DNA of 6,240 nt from positions 1 to 6,240 of the forward strand of contig JACQGW010000283.1 of assembly GCA_016199325.1 (NCBI GenBank), given 5' to 3'. The translations under genes were made by a program, and so were the position numbers. Numbering within the stretch: position 1 is the stretch's first letter; the number at the start of each line of letters is the position of its first letter. This DNA comes from Chloroflexota bacterium (GTDB lineage: Bacteria; Chloroflexota; Dehalococcoidia; JACQGW01). The notes beneath the pieces are model-generated. The model did not search any database, had not been told where the DNA came from, and saw only the letters and a program-made list of their open reading frames with translations. Below are positions 1 to 6,135 of this stretch, piece after piece.

Positions 1-13
1 CTGTCACCTCACA

Positions 14-140
14 CCGGGGAGATGCTTCGCTGCGGCTCAGCATGACGGAGGTTCCGCGCGTTCCTCCGAGCCCCCGGTGCGCGCCGGGGAGATGCTTCGC
101 TGCGGCTCAGCATGACGGAGGTTCCGCGCGTTCCTCCGAG
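14..140. repeat. Two 57-bp perfect direct repeats (period 70 bp), each predicted to form two hairpins
   Basis: Positions 14-70 and 84-140 are identical over 57 bp and are separated by 13 bp. Each copy contains hairpin A with arms ATGCT/AGCAT (22-26 with 39-43; 92-96 with 109-113), a TC/TC internal mismatch that reads GA/GA on the minus strand, a 2-bp inner stem GC/GC, and a 4-nt loop. Hairpin B follows two bases later, with arms CGGAGG/CCTCCG (46-51 with 63-68; 116-121 with 133-138) and an 11-nt loop. No gene is visible here. The core resembles a dispersed intergenic repeat that I recall from Chloroflexota-like genomes (inference). It lies upstream of the first gene and could affect transcription or RNA stability, but nothing in the window proves a role. 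Confidence 0.93.
72..89. other. GC-only perfect hairpin between the two direct repeats
   Basis: CCCCGG (72-77) is the exact reverse complement of CCGGGG (84-89), giving a 6-bp all-GC stem with a 6-nt loop. The right arm is the first 6 bp of the second 57-bp copy. It could stall polymerase or act as a weak terminator for upstream transcription, but no T-run follows, so I do not call it a terminator. Confidence 0.6.
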
Positions 141-154
141 TTCCTCCGAGTTCC
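131..154. repeat. Tandem decamer TTCCTCCGAG (2.4 units)
   Basis: TTCCTCCGAG occurs at 131-140 and 141-150, followed by TTCC at 151-154. A single copy also ends the first 57-bp repeat at 61-70. The reverse complement of the decamers at the other end of the cassette (6083-6112) is TTCCTACGAG, which differs by one base, so related decamers border the gene block in opposite orientation. Confidence 0.85.
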
Positions 155-178
155 CATCAGGACGAGTGTTCCCGAACG

Positions 179-784
179 ATGGATGCGCTGTCTAAACGAT
201 TCTTCGATGCCGCCGTCGCCGCGGTCGGTCTGGTGCTCCTGTCGCCGCTGTTCCTGGCGCTGAGCGTCGCCATCAAGGCCCACGACGGTGGGCCGGTGTT
301 CCACCGAGCGACGCGCGTCGGCCGGCACGGCCGGCTGTTTCGTCTGTACAAGTTCCGCAGCATGGTGGTCGACGCCGACCGGATCGGCCCGGCCTTGACC
401 GCCGCCGGCGACACCCGCATCACGCCGGTGGGCCGCTGGTTGCGGCAGACGAAGCTCGACGAGCTGCCGCAGTTGGTGAACGTCCTGGTCGGGGACATGA
501 GCCTGGTGGGCCCACGGCCGGAAGACCCCCGCTACGTTGCGCTCTACACGCCCGAGCAGCGCCGGGTGCTCCAGATGCGCCCGGGCATCACCAGTGCGGC
601 CTCGCTGGCGTTTCGGCACGAGGAGGCGATGCTGGCCGGCCCGGATTGGGAAACCGTCTACCGCACCAGGGTGTTGCCGGCGAAGCTCGCCATCGACCTG
701 GAGTATCTCGCGCGGCGTAGCCTCCGGTCCGACATCGATCTCATCCTGCGAACTGTCGCCGCGCTGGTACGGAATGACGCATGA
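179..784 (+). CDS. Polyprenyl-phosphate sugar-1-phosphate transferase (minimal monotopic phosphoglycosyl transferase)
   Basis: This 201-aa protein belongs to the bacterial sugar transferase family (PF02397; PglC/EpsL-like). Such enzymes move a sugar-1-phosphate from a UDP-sugar to undecaprenyl phosphate at the cytoplasmic membrane face, the first step of glycan assembly. Residues about 5-33 form a hydrophobic segment broken by Ser22-Pro23, as in the re-entrant helix of PglC. Then come KFRSM (58-62), LDELPQL with the probable catalytic pair Asp94-Glu95, LVGPRPED (109-116) and RPGIT (134-138). Length matches the minimal catalytic core; the four-helix N-terminal domain of WcaJ/WbaP-type enzymes is absent. 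ATG179 is chosen because the family's usual KR-F-D start falls at residues 6-10 and no in-frame start lies close upstream. No convincing Shine-Dalgarno is seen (AGGA at 159-162 is 16 nt away). The sugar cannot be told from sequence, though the neighbouring dehydratase suggests a 6-deoxy-HexNAc. Confidence 0.95.
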   Translation: MDALSKRFFDAAVAAVGLVLLSPLFLALSVAIKAHDGGPVFHRATRVGRHGRLFRLYKFRSMVVDADRIGPALTAAGDTRITPVGRWLRQTKLDELPQLVNVLVGDMSLVGPRPEDPRYVALYTPEQRRVLQMRPGITSAASLAFRHEEAMLAGPDWETVYRTRVLPAKLAIDLEYLARRSLRSDIDLILRTVAALVRNDA

Positions 785-863
785 CGCATGCTATCGGCAA
801 GCCGCATCCATCTGCGTGAGTGTGGCATGGCACCAGCCGCCCGGCCATCTGCTGATCAGACTA

Positions 864-892
864 TTGACCTGCGGTGGTCGCTTGTGTACAAT
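864..892 (+). promoter_or_regulatory. Sigma70/sigmaA-type promoter upstream of the dehydratase gene
   Basis: TTGACC (864-869, 5/6 to TTGACA) is followed by exactly 17 bp and then TACAAT (887-892, 5/6 to TATAAT). This AT-rich patch stands out in a GC-rich non-coding spacer. Transcription would start near 899-900, giving the downstream genes their own transcript independent of the first gene. An 8-bp palindrome, CTGATCAG (852-859), lies just upstream of the -35 and could be an operator, though palindromes this short also arise by chance. Confidence 0.7.
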
Positions 893-898
893 CTGCTT

Positions 899-992
899 CG
901 TGAGGCCGGCCAGCCGCTCCATCGCCGGTCTGTCTCAAGAGATTGCACGGCCTCGACCGCCCACGTGGCGTGCTCTATTGGTGGCGTTCTGC
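899..992 (+). other. Predicted 5' leader (about 93 nt) with a possible long-range stem
   Basis: If transcription starts near 899, the leader to ATG993 is about 93 nt. GAGGCCG (902-908) pairs perfectly with CGGCCTC (948-954), enclosing a 39-nt loop that also contains CCGGC/GCCGG arms (906-910 with 924-928), which would compete with the outer stem. No known riboswitch or T-box is recognised and no terminator hairpin plus T-run is present. The 208-bp spacer 785-992 shows no credible gene; its open frames give Cys/Arg-rich, non-protein-like translations. Confidence 0.35.
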
Positions 993-2918
993 ATGAAGGA
1001 TCGACTCGCTACCCTTGTCCGGCGGTACGTCCCGTGGATGGCCATCGATGCGCTGATCGTCGTCGTCGGCTTCTACGCCGCGCTCATCTTCCGCTTCTTC
1101 GCGGTGCCTGCCCAGGCGCTCGCCGAGTACCTGGCGCCGCTCAACCGGTTCATCCTCCCGATCATCCTCCTCTACGTCACCACCAACGTGCTCTGGCAGC
1201 TCGACCGGCGCGTGTGGCGGTATGCGAGCGCGCAGGAGGTGATCTCGATTTTCCTGGCCACGAGCTCGAGCACCGTCGTCGCGATCATCGTCGACCTCCT
1301 GCTCGGCGCTGAACGTCCACGTCCGTTGCCGCTGAGCGTCATCATGCTGGGCGGCTTCTTCACGTTCAGCGGCTTTGTCATGATCCGCTATCGCTCGCGG
1401 CTGATCAGCGGGTTCCGCTGGCGCTGGCGGGCGCTTCAGGGAGAGTTTCCCGGGGCACGGACGCGCACGTTGATCTACGGGGCCGGCGAGGCCGGGCAGA
1501 TCCTGGCGTGGCGACTGTTGCACCAGAAGGAAGGCAAGGCGTACGAAGTCGTCGGGTTCGTTGACGACAATCCGGCTATTCGCGGCCTGCGCGTTCATGG
1601 GATCAAGGTGCTGGGCAGCCGCCGGGAGCTGGCGATGATCGTCAAGCGAGAGGAGGTCGCACTGATCATCCTGGCGATGTCGAGCGTGACCGGCGAGGAG
1701 CGTCGAGCGATCGTCTCCGCCTGCCAGGAGACCCCGGCGAAGATCAAGATCATTCCAAACGTGTTCGATTGGATGGCCCATTCGAATGGTGCGCCGCTGC
1801 TGCGTGAGGTGAACGTCGAGGACCTGCTGGGCCGCAAGCCGGCCACCGTCGACCAGGCGGCCTGTGCGCGCGTCATCGCCGACAAGTCGGTCCTCATCAC
1901 GGGCGGCTGTGGCTCCATCGGCTCCGAGCTCTGTCGGCGGATCGCCATGTTGCGGCCGCGCCTCCTCCTGGTGCTCGACAACAACGAGAGCGGGCTGTAC
2001 GATCTGGAGATCGAGCTGCGGGCCCGCTTCCCCGGGCTGAACCTGCGGGCCGTGGTCGGCGACGTCACCGACGAGCGCAAGATGGCGCTTCTCTTCGCGG
2101 CCGAGAGACCGCAGGTCATCTTCCACGTCGCCGCCTACAAGCACGTGCCGCTCATGGAGCAATATCCCGAGGAGGCGATTCGCGTCAACATCCGGGGCTC
2201 GCAGGTCACGGTGGAGACGGCGCTGCGCTACGGCGCCGAACGGTTTGTCCTGGTCTCGACCGACAAGGCGATCAATCCTCGCTCGGTCATGGGCGCGACG
2301 AAGCGCGTCGCCGAGATGGTGGTGCTCCACGCGGCGCGCAGCTCGAACTGTCGATGCACCGTCGTGCGCTTCGGCAATGTCCTGGGCAGTCGAGGGAGTG
2401 TGGTCCCGACATTCGCCAAGCAGATCGAGCTGGGCGGGCCGGTCACGGTCACCCATCCCGAAGCGACGCGCTTTTTCATGGAGATCTCGGAAGCGGCCAG
2501 CCTGATCGTGCAGGCCGCCAGCCTGACCACAGGCGGTGACGCCTTTATGCTCGACATGGGGGAGCGGATCCGGGTGGACGACCTGGCCCGCCGGATGATC
2601 CGGATGCGCGGCCTTCGACCGGGGATCGACATCCCGATTGTCTACACCGGCATGCGCCCGGGGGAGAAGCTCCACGAGGAGCTGTACGGCAACGGTGAGC
2701 AGAAGGAGCCGACGCCCCATCCGCTGGTCTTCCGTATCCGGGCCAATGGCCACGGCATCCCGTCCGGACTGCTCGAACAGGTCGACCGGCTCATGGCGCT
2801 GGCGCGGGAGGGGCGGCAGGAAGACGCGCGATGGGAGCTGCTCTCCCTCGCCTGGGCCGACCGGGCCAGCGAGTCCGTTCGTCAAGCGGACACTGAGCGG
2901 ATCGCCGTCGAGATGTGA
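993..2918 (+). CDS. Membrane-anchored nucleotide-sugar 4,6-dehydratase/epimerase, CapD/FlaA1/WbpM family
   Basis: This 641-aa protein is the long form of the polysaccharide-biosynthesis SDR family (Polysacc_synt_2). Four likely membrane helices (about 15-36, 53-70, 82-104, 113-131) precede a CoA-binding-like Rossmann domain with GAGEAG (163-168). The catalytic extended-SDR domain follows, with NAD(P)-binding GGCGSIG (304-310), STDKAINP (422-429), VMGATKR (432-438) and a conserved GMRPGEKLHEELYG near the C-terminus. Met433 occupies the usual catalytic Tyr position, giving Ser422-Met433-Lys437, as known for WbpM-type UDP-GlcNAc 4,6-dehydratases. The likely product is UDP-4-keto-6-deoxy-GlcNAc, a precursor of QuiNAc, FucNAc or bacillosamine-type sugars; the exact substrate is inferred. 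ATG993 is chosen because the translation becomes family-like there. The frame stays open 456 bp further upstream, but that part overlaps the preceding gene and the promoter. GGTGG at 980-984 is a weak ribosome-binding candidate. The gene overlaps its downstream neighbour. Confidence 0.93.
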   Translation: MKDRLATLVRRYVPWMAIDALIVVVGFYAALIFRFFAVPAQALAEYLAPLNRFILPIILLYVTTNVLWQLDRRVWRYASAQEVISIFLATSSSTVVAIIVDLLLGAERPRPLPLSVIMLGGFFTFSGFVMIRYRSRLISGFRWRWRALQGEFPGARTRTLIYGAGEAGQILAWRLLHQKEGKAYEVVGFVDDNPAIRGLRVHGIKVLGSRRELAMIVKREEVALIILAMSSVTGEERRAIVSACQETPAKIKIIPNVFDWMAHSNGAPLLREVNVEDLLGRKPATVDQAACARVIADKSVLITGGCGSIGSELCRRIAMLRPRLLLVLDNNESGLYDLEIELRARFPGLNLRAVVGDVTDERKMALLFAAERPQVIFHVAAYKHVPLMEQYPEEAIRVNIRGSQVTVETALRYGAERFVLVSTDKAINPRSVMGATKRVAEMVVLHAARSSNCRCTVVRFGNVLGSRGSVVPTFAKQIELGGPVTVTHPEATRFFMEISEAASLIVQAASLTTGGDAFMLDMGERIRVDDLARRMIRMRGLRPGIDIPIVYTGMRPGEKLHEELYGNGEQKEPTPHPLVFRIRANGHGIPSGLLEQVDRLMALAREGRQEDARWELLSLAWADRASESVRQADTERIAVEM

Positions 2919-4372
2919 AGATCTCCACCGACCCGGGACTCATGCTCGTCTGGTTCTTCGTCTCATGGTGGGCGATCGTGCTCACCGGAGCCAGTTCGTT
3001 TCTCGGGGTGGCGCTCGCCGTTCTGGGGGGCCTGCTCACCGGAGCCGTCGGTCTGGCTGGTCGGCCGCCGGCGGACGCTGTTGGGCCGTCGAGCAGCGCG
3101 GGGGGCGCTGCGCATTCAAACTGGATCAGGCGCCAGTGGCTCATCCTGTTGCTGCTGGCGCCGCTGTTTCTCTTTCCCGGCGGCTGGCGGACGCTCGCTC
3201 TGTTGTCGCTGCCGATCCTGTGGGGCGTGCGGTGGGCGATGCTCGGCTCGCCCGTGCCGACGACGCCACTGGACAGGCCGGTGTTGCTGGTGCTCGTGAT
3301 GGTTCTGGTCGGCGAGTGGGCGACCTACGATCTGGCTCAGAGCTTGCCTAAGATCGCGGGGCTCCTCTGGGGTGTGGGGGTCTACTATGCCGCAGTCGAC
3401 GCGATGGGTGACCGGGCTGGCTGGGGGCAGGGAGTGGTTGCGCTCCTCCTGGCCGGGCTTGGCGTCGCCGGCCTGGGTCTTCTCGGCACCCAGTGGCCGA
3501 TGAAGATCCCGGGGCTGGCGCCAGTCACCGATCAGTTGCCGCTGCTCATCAGGGGGCTGCCCGGTGCGGAGGGGGGCTTCAATCCCAACGAGGTCGGCGG
3601 CGCCCTGATCTGGACCATCCCGCCCGGTTTCGCGCTGGCCCTCGGCGGCTGGCGGACGCGCCGGCTTGGCTGGTTGGCCGGTGGCGGCGCTGCGCTCTTC
3701 ATGCTGGCGGTCGTCCTGCTAGCCCAGTCACGCGGCGCGCTGGTCGGCCTGGCCGCCGGGATGCTTGGCGTTGGACTGGTGGTTGGCGGGCGGCGCCTGC
3801 GCCTTGCCGCCATTGGCGCGGTCGTCGTGGTCGCGCTGGCCATCGCCTGGGTCGGGCCTCGGCAGGTGGGCGAACGCTTTCTCGATCATCCCGAGCGGCT
3901 GGCCGCCGGCCAGAGCATCGGCCTGACCGGGCGCGTCGAGCTCTGGTCGCGGGCTCTCGTCGCCATCGGCGACTTCCCGATCACGGGCCTCGGGCTGAAC
4001 ACGTTTCGCGTGGTGATGCCCGTGATCTATCCGGCGCCGTGGAGCTCGACCGACCGGGACATCGGGCACGCCCACAACGAGCTCTTGCAGGCGGCACTCG
4101 ACCTGGGGCTGCCCGGACTGGTCGCGTTCGTGTCGCTGCACACCGTCGCCGGCGCCGTGCTCTACCGGGCCTGTCAGCAGACTGAGGACCGATTTCATCG
4201 CTATGCGCTTGCCGGGGTCGGCGCCGGGCTGGCCGGACACCTGGTCTACGGGCTCACCGACGCCATCGCGCTCGGCGCCAAGCCGGGCTTCATCTTCTGG
4301 CTGCTGTTGGCGCTGGCGGTAGCGCCGGGGCGGTGGACCAGGCAGCTTGGTAATCAGGGGCAATTGTGCTAG
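2915..4372 (+). CDS. Wzy_C / O-antigen ligase-like polytopic membrane protein (probable polysaccharide polymerase)
   Basis: This 485-aa protein is very hydrophobic, with roughly a dozen membrane segments. The second half carries the O-antigen ligase/Wzy_C pattern (PF04932): QSRGALVGL (271-279, Arg273 likely functional) at the start of a helix, then a loop of about 80 residues outside the membrane containing GRVELW (339-344), a GLGLNTF segment and HAHNELLQ (385-392), followed by LGLPGLVAF and closing helices. Members polymerise lipid-linked repeat units (Wzy), ligate glycans to lipid A core (WaaL) or transfer them to protein. Next to a Wzz-kinase and a priming enzyme, polymerase is the best guess, but sequence alone does not separate these roles. 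The GTG start at 2915 overlaps the upstream TGA (GTGA, 4 bp), implying translational coupling. ATG2942 is an in-frame alternative that keeps the first helix. The last codons contain the promoter of the next gene. Confidence 0.88.
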   Translation: MKISTDPGLMLVWFFVSWWAIVLTGASSFLGVALAVLGGLLTGAVGLAGRPPADAVGPSSSAGGAAHSNWIRRQWLILLLLAPLFLFPGGWRTLALLSLPILWGVRWAMLGSPVPTTPLDRPVLLVLVMVLVGEWATYDLAQSLPKIAGLLWGVGVYYAAVDAMGDRAGWGQGVVALLLAGLGVAGLGLLGTQWPMKIPGLAPVTDQLPLLIRGLPGAEGGFNPNEVGGALIWTIPPGFALALGGWRTRRLGWLAGGGAALFMLAVVLLAQSRGALVGLAAGMLGVGLVVGGRRLRLAAIGAVVVVALAIAWVGPRQVGERFLDHPERLAAGQSIGLTGRVELWSRALVAIGDFPITGLGLNTFRVVMPVIYPAPWSSTDRDIGHAHNELLQAALDLGLPGLVAFVSLHTVAGAVLYRACQQTEDRFHRYALAGVGAGLAGHLVYGLTDAIALGAKPGFIFWLLLALAVAPGRWTRQLGNQGQLC

Positions 4373-4375
4373 AAT
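4347..4375 (+). promoter_or_regulatory. Extended -10 promoter for the Wzz-kinase gene, overlapping the upstream stop codon
   Basis: TTGGTA (4347-4352, 4/6 to the -35 consensus), 17 bp, then TAGAAT (4370-4375, 5/6) preceded by TGC (4367-4369), which is an extended -10 TGn element. The TAG stop of the polymerase-like gene (4370-4372) forms the first half of the -10. The start would lie near 4382, giving a leader of about 24 nt with a good ribosome site. This would let the chain-length/kinase gene be expressed apart from the genes before it. Confidence 0.6.
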
Positions 4376-4396
4376 GCGGTGAGTGGCCCGCACCGC

Positions 4397-4401
4397 GGAG
4401 G
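4397..4401 (+). promoter_or_regulatory. Shine-Dalgarno GGAGG that decides the ATG4406 start
   Basis: GGAGG at 4397-4401 stands 4 nt before ATG4406. It is the only strong ribosome-binding site in front of a gene in this window. It argues against the in-frame GTG at 4379, which precedes this site and would add nine residues not expected at a Wzz N-terminus. Confidence 0.85.
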
Positions 4402-4405
4402 ACAT

Positions 4406-6088
4406 ATGGAACTGCGTCAATATGCTGCTATTCTCTGGCGCTGGCTCTGGCTGATCGTCCTCGGGGCCGCTGTGGCCGCCGGCGTCGCCTATCTCGTCAA
4501 TACCCGCACCATCCCGGTCTACGAGGCATCGGCCACCCTGTACATCAACGCGGCCAAGGGCGTGGTGGGCGAGGGCAACGCCACGCCCGGCGACCTCATG
4601 CTGGGGCGCACATACGTCGAGCTGATGCGCAAGCGGCCGGTGCTGGATGAGGTGGTCAAGCGCCTCCAGATCGACCTGAGCGCGGGCCAGTTGGCGGCCG
4701 GGATCCGGGTCCAGCCCATTCGGGATACCCAGCTCCTGATCATCACCGTTTCGGACGTCGACCCGACCCGGGCCGCCCTCGTCGCCAATGAGGTGCCCAA
4801 GGTCTTCATCCAGCAGAACGAGGACATCCAGACGCGCCGGTTCCAGGAATCCAAAGCCGCGCTCTCCAAGCAGCTCGACCGGATCTCGTCGGACATCGCC
4901 AGGTCCCAGCAGGCCGTCGCCGACCTCAGGAGCCTGAAGAACCCTGACCTGGCAGAGATGGATCGGCTGCAGCGAGACCTGCAGGTCAGCCAGACCATGT
5001 ACGCCACGTTGCTCAAGAGCTACGAGGAGATTCGGCTGGCCGAGGCCAGGCAGGTCGATACGCTGGTCATGGTCGAGCCGGCAGAGCCGCCGACCAGGCC
5101 CGTCCGCCCCCAGACGATCCAGAACACCCTGCTGGCCGGCGTCGTGGGCGCCATGATCGCCCTGGGCCTGGCCTTCCTCAAGGAGTACCTGGACGACACC
5201 GTCAAGACCCCGGACGACATCGAGCGGATCTGCGGCTTTTCGACCCTGGGCGCCATTGCCCGCATCCCCGGCAAGGCCAGGGAAAGCCGCTATCTCCTGC
5301 GGCTGGAGTCCCGCTCGCCGGTCGCCGAGGCCTACCGCTCGCTCCGCACGAGCATCAGCTTCTCCGGCATCGACCGCCCTGTTCGGACGCTGCTGGTGAC
5401 GAGCCCCCGCCCCGGCGAAGGGAAGACGACGACGGCCATCAACGTCTCCTCGGTGATGGCGCAGGCGGGCATGAAGGTTGTGCTCGTCGACACCGACCTG
5501 CGGCGGCCGTCGTTGCATCGGGCCTTCGGACTGTCCAACGAGGCGGGGCTGACCACGCTGCTGCTGAACCGTGCAGCGCCGAGCGATGGCGTGCTCCAGG
5601 CCACGCCGGTCGAGAACCTGCGCATCGTCACCAGCGGCCCCATTCCCCCGAATCCGTCTGAGCTGCTGGCGAGCCACCGGATGAGCGATCTCGTCACGCA
5701 GCTTGCGGCCGAAGCCGACGTCGTCGTCTTCGACTCGCCACCACTGCTCGCGGTGACCGACGCGATGGTGCTGGCGCCACAGGTGGATGGGACGATGCTG
5801 GTGCTAGAAGCCGGCACCACCCGCGAGCCGGCCCTCCGCCAGGCGGCGGCCGAGCTAGCCAAGGTGGGCGCCCGCGTGCTCGGCGTCGTCTTCAACAAGG
5901 TGCCGACCTCGGGCGGCCACGGCTACTACTACTATTACTACTACTACCGCGGCTACTACCACTCGGAGAACGGCAAGAACGGCAGCGGGGGCCAGAAGCC
6001 TTCAGGCAAAAGCGACACGGCCGGCCCGCTCGTGCAAACCGCCCGCCGTGTCCTGGGCCTGGGCCGCAACGGCGCGAAGCCATCGTAG
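4406..6088 (+). CDS. Wzz-type chain-length regulator fused to a tyrosine autokinase (BY-kinase)
   Basis: This 560-aa Wzc-like protein starts MELRQY, typical of Wzz domains. Membrane helices lie at about 12-32 and 242-261 and enclose an external region with a coiled-coil-rich part (about 130-225) and a Pro-rich stretch before helix 2. The cytoplasmic kinase has the EX2RX2R oligomerisation motif (Glu308, Arg311, Arg314), Walker A GEGKT (337-341), Walker A' LVDTD (360-364) and Walker B VVVFDSPP (439-446). The C-terminal tyrosine cluster is Tyr507-514 plus Tyr517-518, followed by a 42-residue Gly/Ser/Lys/Asn-rich tail. In this family, cycles of autophosphorylation on the cluster control polymer length and export together with Wzy. 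Modulator and kinase are on one chain, as in proteobacterial Wzc rather than the split Firmicutes CapA/CapB. No cognate tyrosine phosphatase is in the window. The gene has its own promoter and Shine-Dalgarno, and its TAG stop lies inside the downstream decamer repeat. Confidence 0.95.
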   Translation: MELRQYAAILWRWLWLIVLGAAVAAGVAYLVNTRTIPVYEASATLYINAAKGVVGEGNATPGDLMLGRTYVELMRKRPVLDEVVKRLQIDLSAGQLAAGIRVQPIRDTQLLIITVSDVDPTRAALVANEVPKVFIQQNEDIQTRRFQESKAALSKQLDRISSDIARSQQAVADLRSLKNPDLAEMDRLQRDLQVSQTMYATLLKSYEEIRLAEARQVDTLVMVEPAEPPTRPVRPQTIQNTLLAGVVGAMIALGLAFLKEYLDDTVKTPDDIERICGFSTLGAIARIPGKARESRYLLRLESRSPVAEAYRSLRTSISFSGIDRPVRTLLVTSPRPGEGKTTTAINVSSVMAQAGMKVVLVDTDLRRPSLHRAFGLSNEAGLTTLLLNRAAPSDGVLQATPVENLRIVTSGPIPPNPSELLASHRMSDLVTQLAAEADVVVFDSPPLLAVTDAMVLAPQVDGTMLVLEAGTTREPALRQAAAELAKVGARVLGVVFNKVPTSGGHGYYYYYYYYRGYYHSENGKNGSGGQKPSGKSDTAGPLVQTARRVLGLGRNGAKPS

Positions 6089-6121
6089 GAACTCGTAGGA
6101 GCTCGTAGGAACTCGTGGGGA
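6083..6121. repeat. Tandem decamer TCGTAGGAAC (three units plus a degenerate fourth)
   Basis: Units are 6083-6092, 6093-6102 (one change, AAC to AGC), 6103-6112, and a partial degenerate copy at 6113-6121. The first unit contains the last serine codon and the TAG stop (6086-6088) of the kinase gene. Read on the minus strand the unit gives the GTTCCTACGA pattern, related to the decamers at 131-154. Confidence 0.85.
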
Positions 6122-6135
6122 TCGACGGCGATCCC
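6118..6135 (+). terminator. Perfect 7-bp hairpin 29 nt after the kinase stop, possible terminator without a T-run
   Basis: GGGATCG (6118-6124) and CGATCCC (6129-6135) are exact reverse complements around a 4-nt ACGG loop. The position fits a 3'-end hairpin of the operon transcript, but no T-run follows, so an RNA-stabilising or factor-assisted role is as likely as intrinsic termination. Confidence 0.35.

Noticed and set aside
168..177. Palindrome GTTCCCGAAC just before the first start codon as a repressor operator
   Set aside because: It has only 4-bp arms with a 2-nt centre, does not match the GAAC-N4-GTTC order of a LexA-type box, and no promoter is visible next to it.
42..263. Small open frame across the left repeats
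   Set aside because: It consists of repeat sequence plus out-of-frame first-gene sequence, with no ribosome site and no motif.
537..992. 456-bp upstream extension of the dehydratase reading frame
   Set aside because: It overlaps the first gene in another frame and crosses a promoter. Residues before ATG993 are Arg/Cys/Ser-rich and unlike the family, while family-like sequence begins at 993.
788..1312. Plus-strand open frame of 174 codons starting in the spacer
   Set aside because: It runs into the dehydratase gene in the wrong frame, and its Arg/His/Pro/Ala-rich composition is that of an out-of-frame shadow.
975..2885. Long minus-strand open frame (636 codons) opposite the dehydratase gene
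   Set aside because: The translation is rich in Asp, Arg, His and Gln with no recognisable domain and is typical antisense shadow of a GC-rich gene. The plus strand carries a complete recognisable enzyme.
3728..5677. Long minus-strand open frame (649 codons) spanning the polymerase-like and kinase genes
   Set aside because: It covers two well-identified genes and the spacer between them, and its composition is antisense-like (Arg, Asp, Gln, Gly, His) with no motif.
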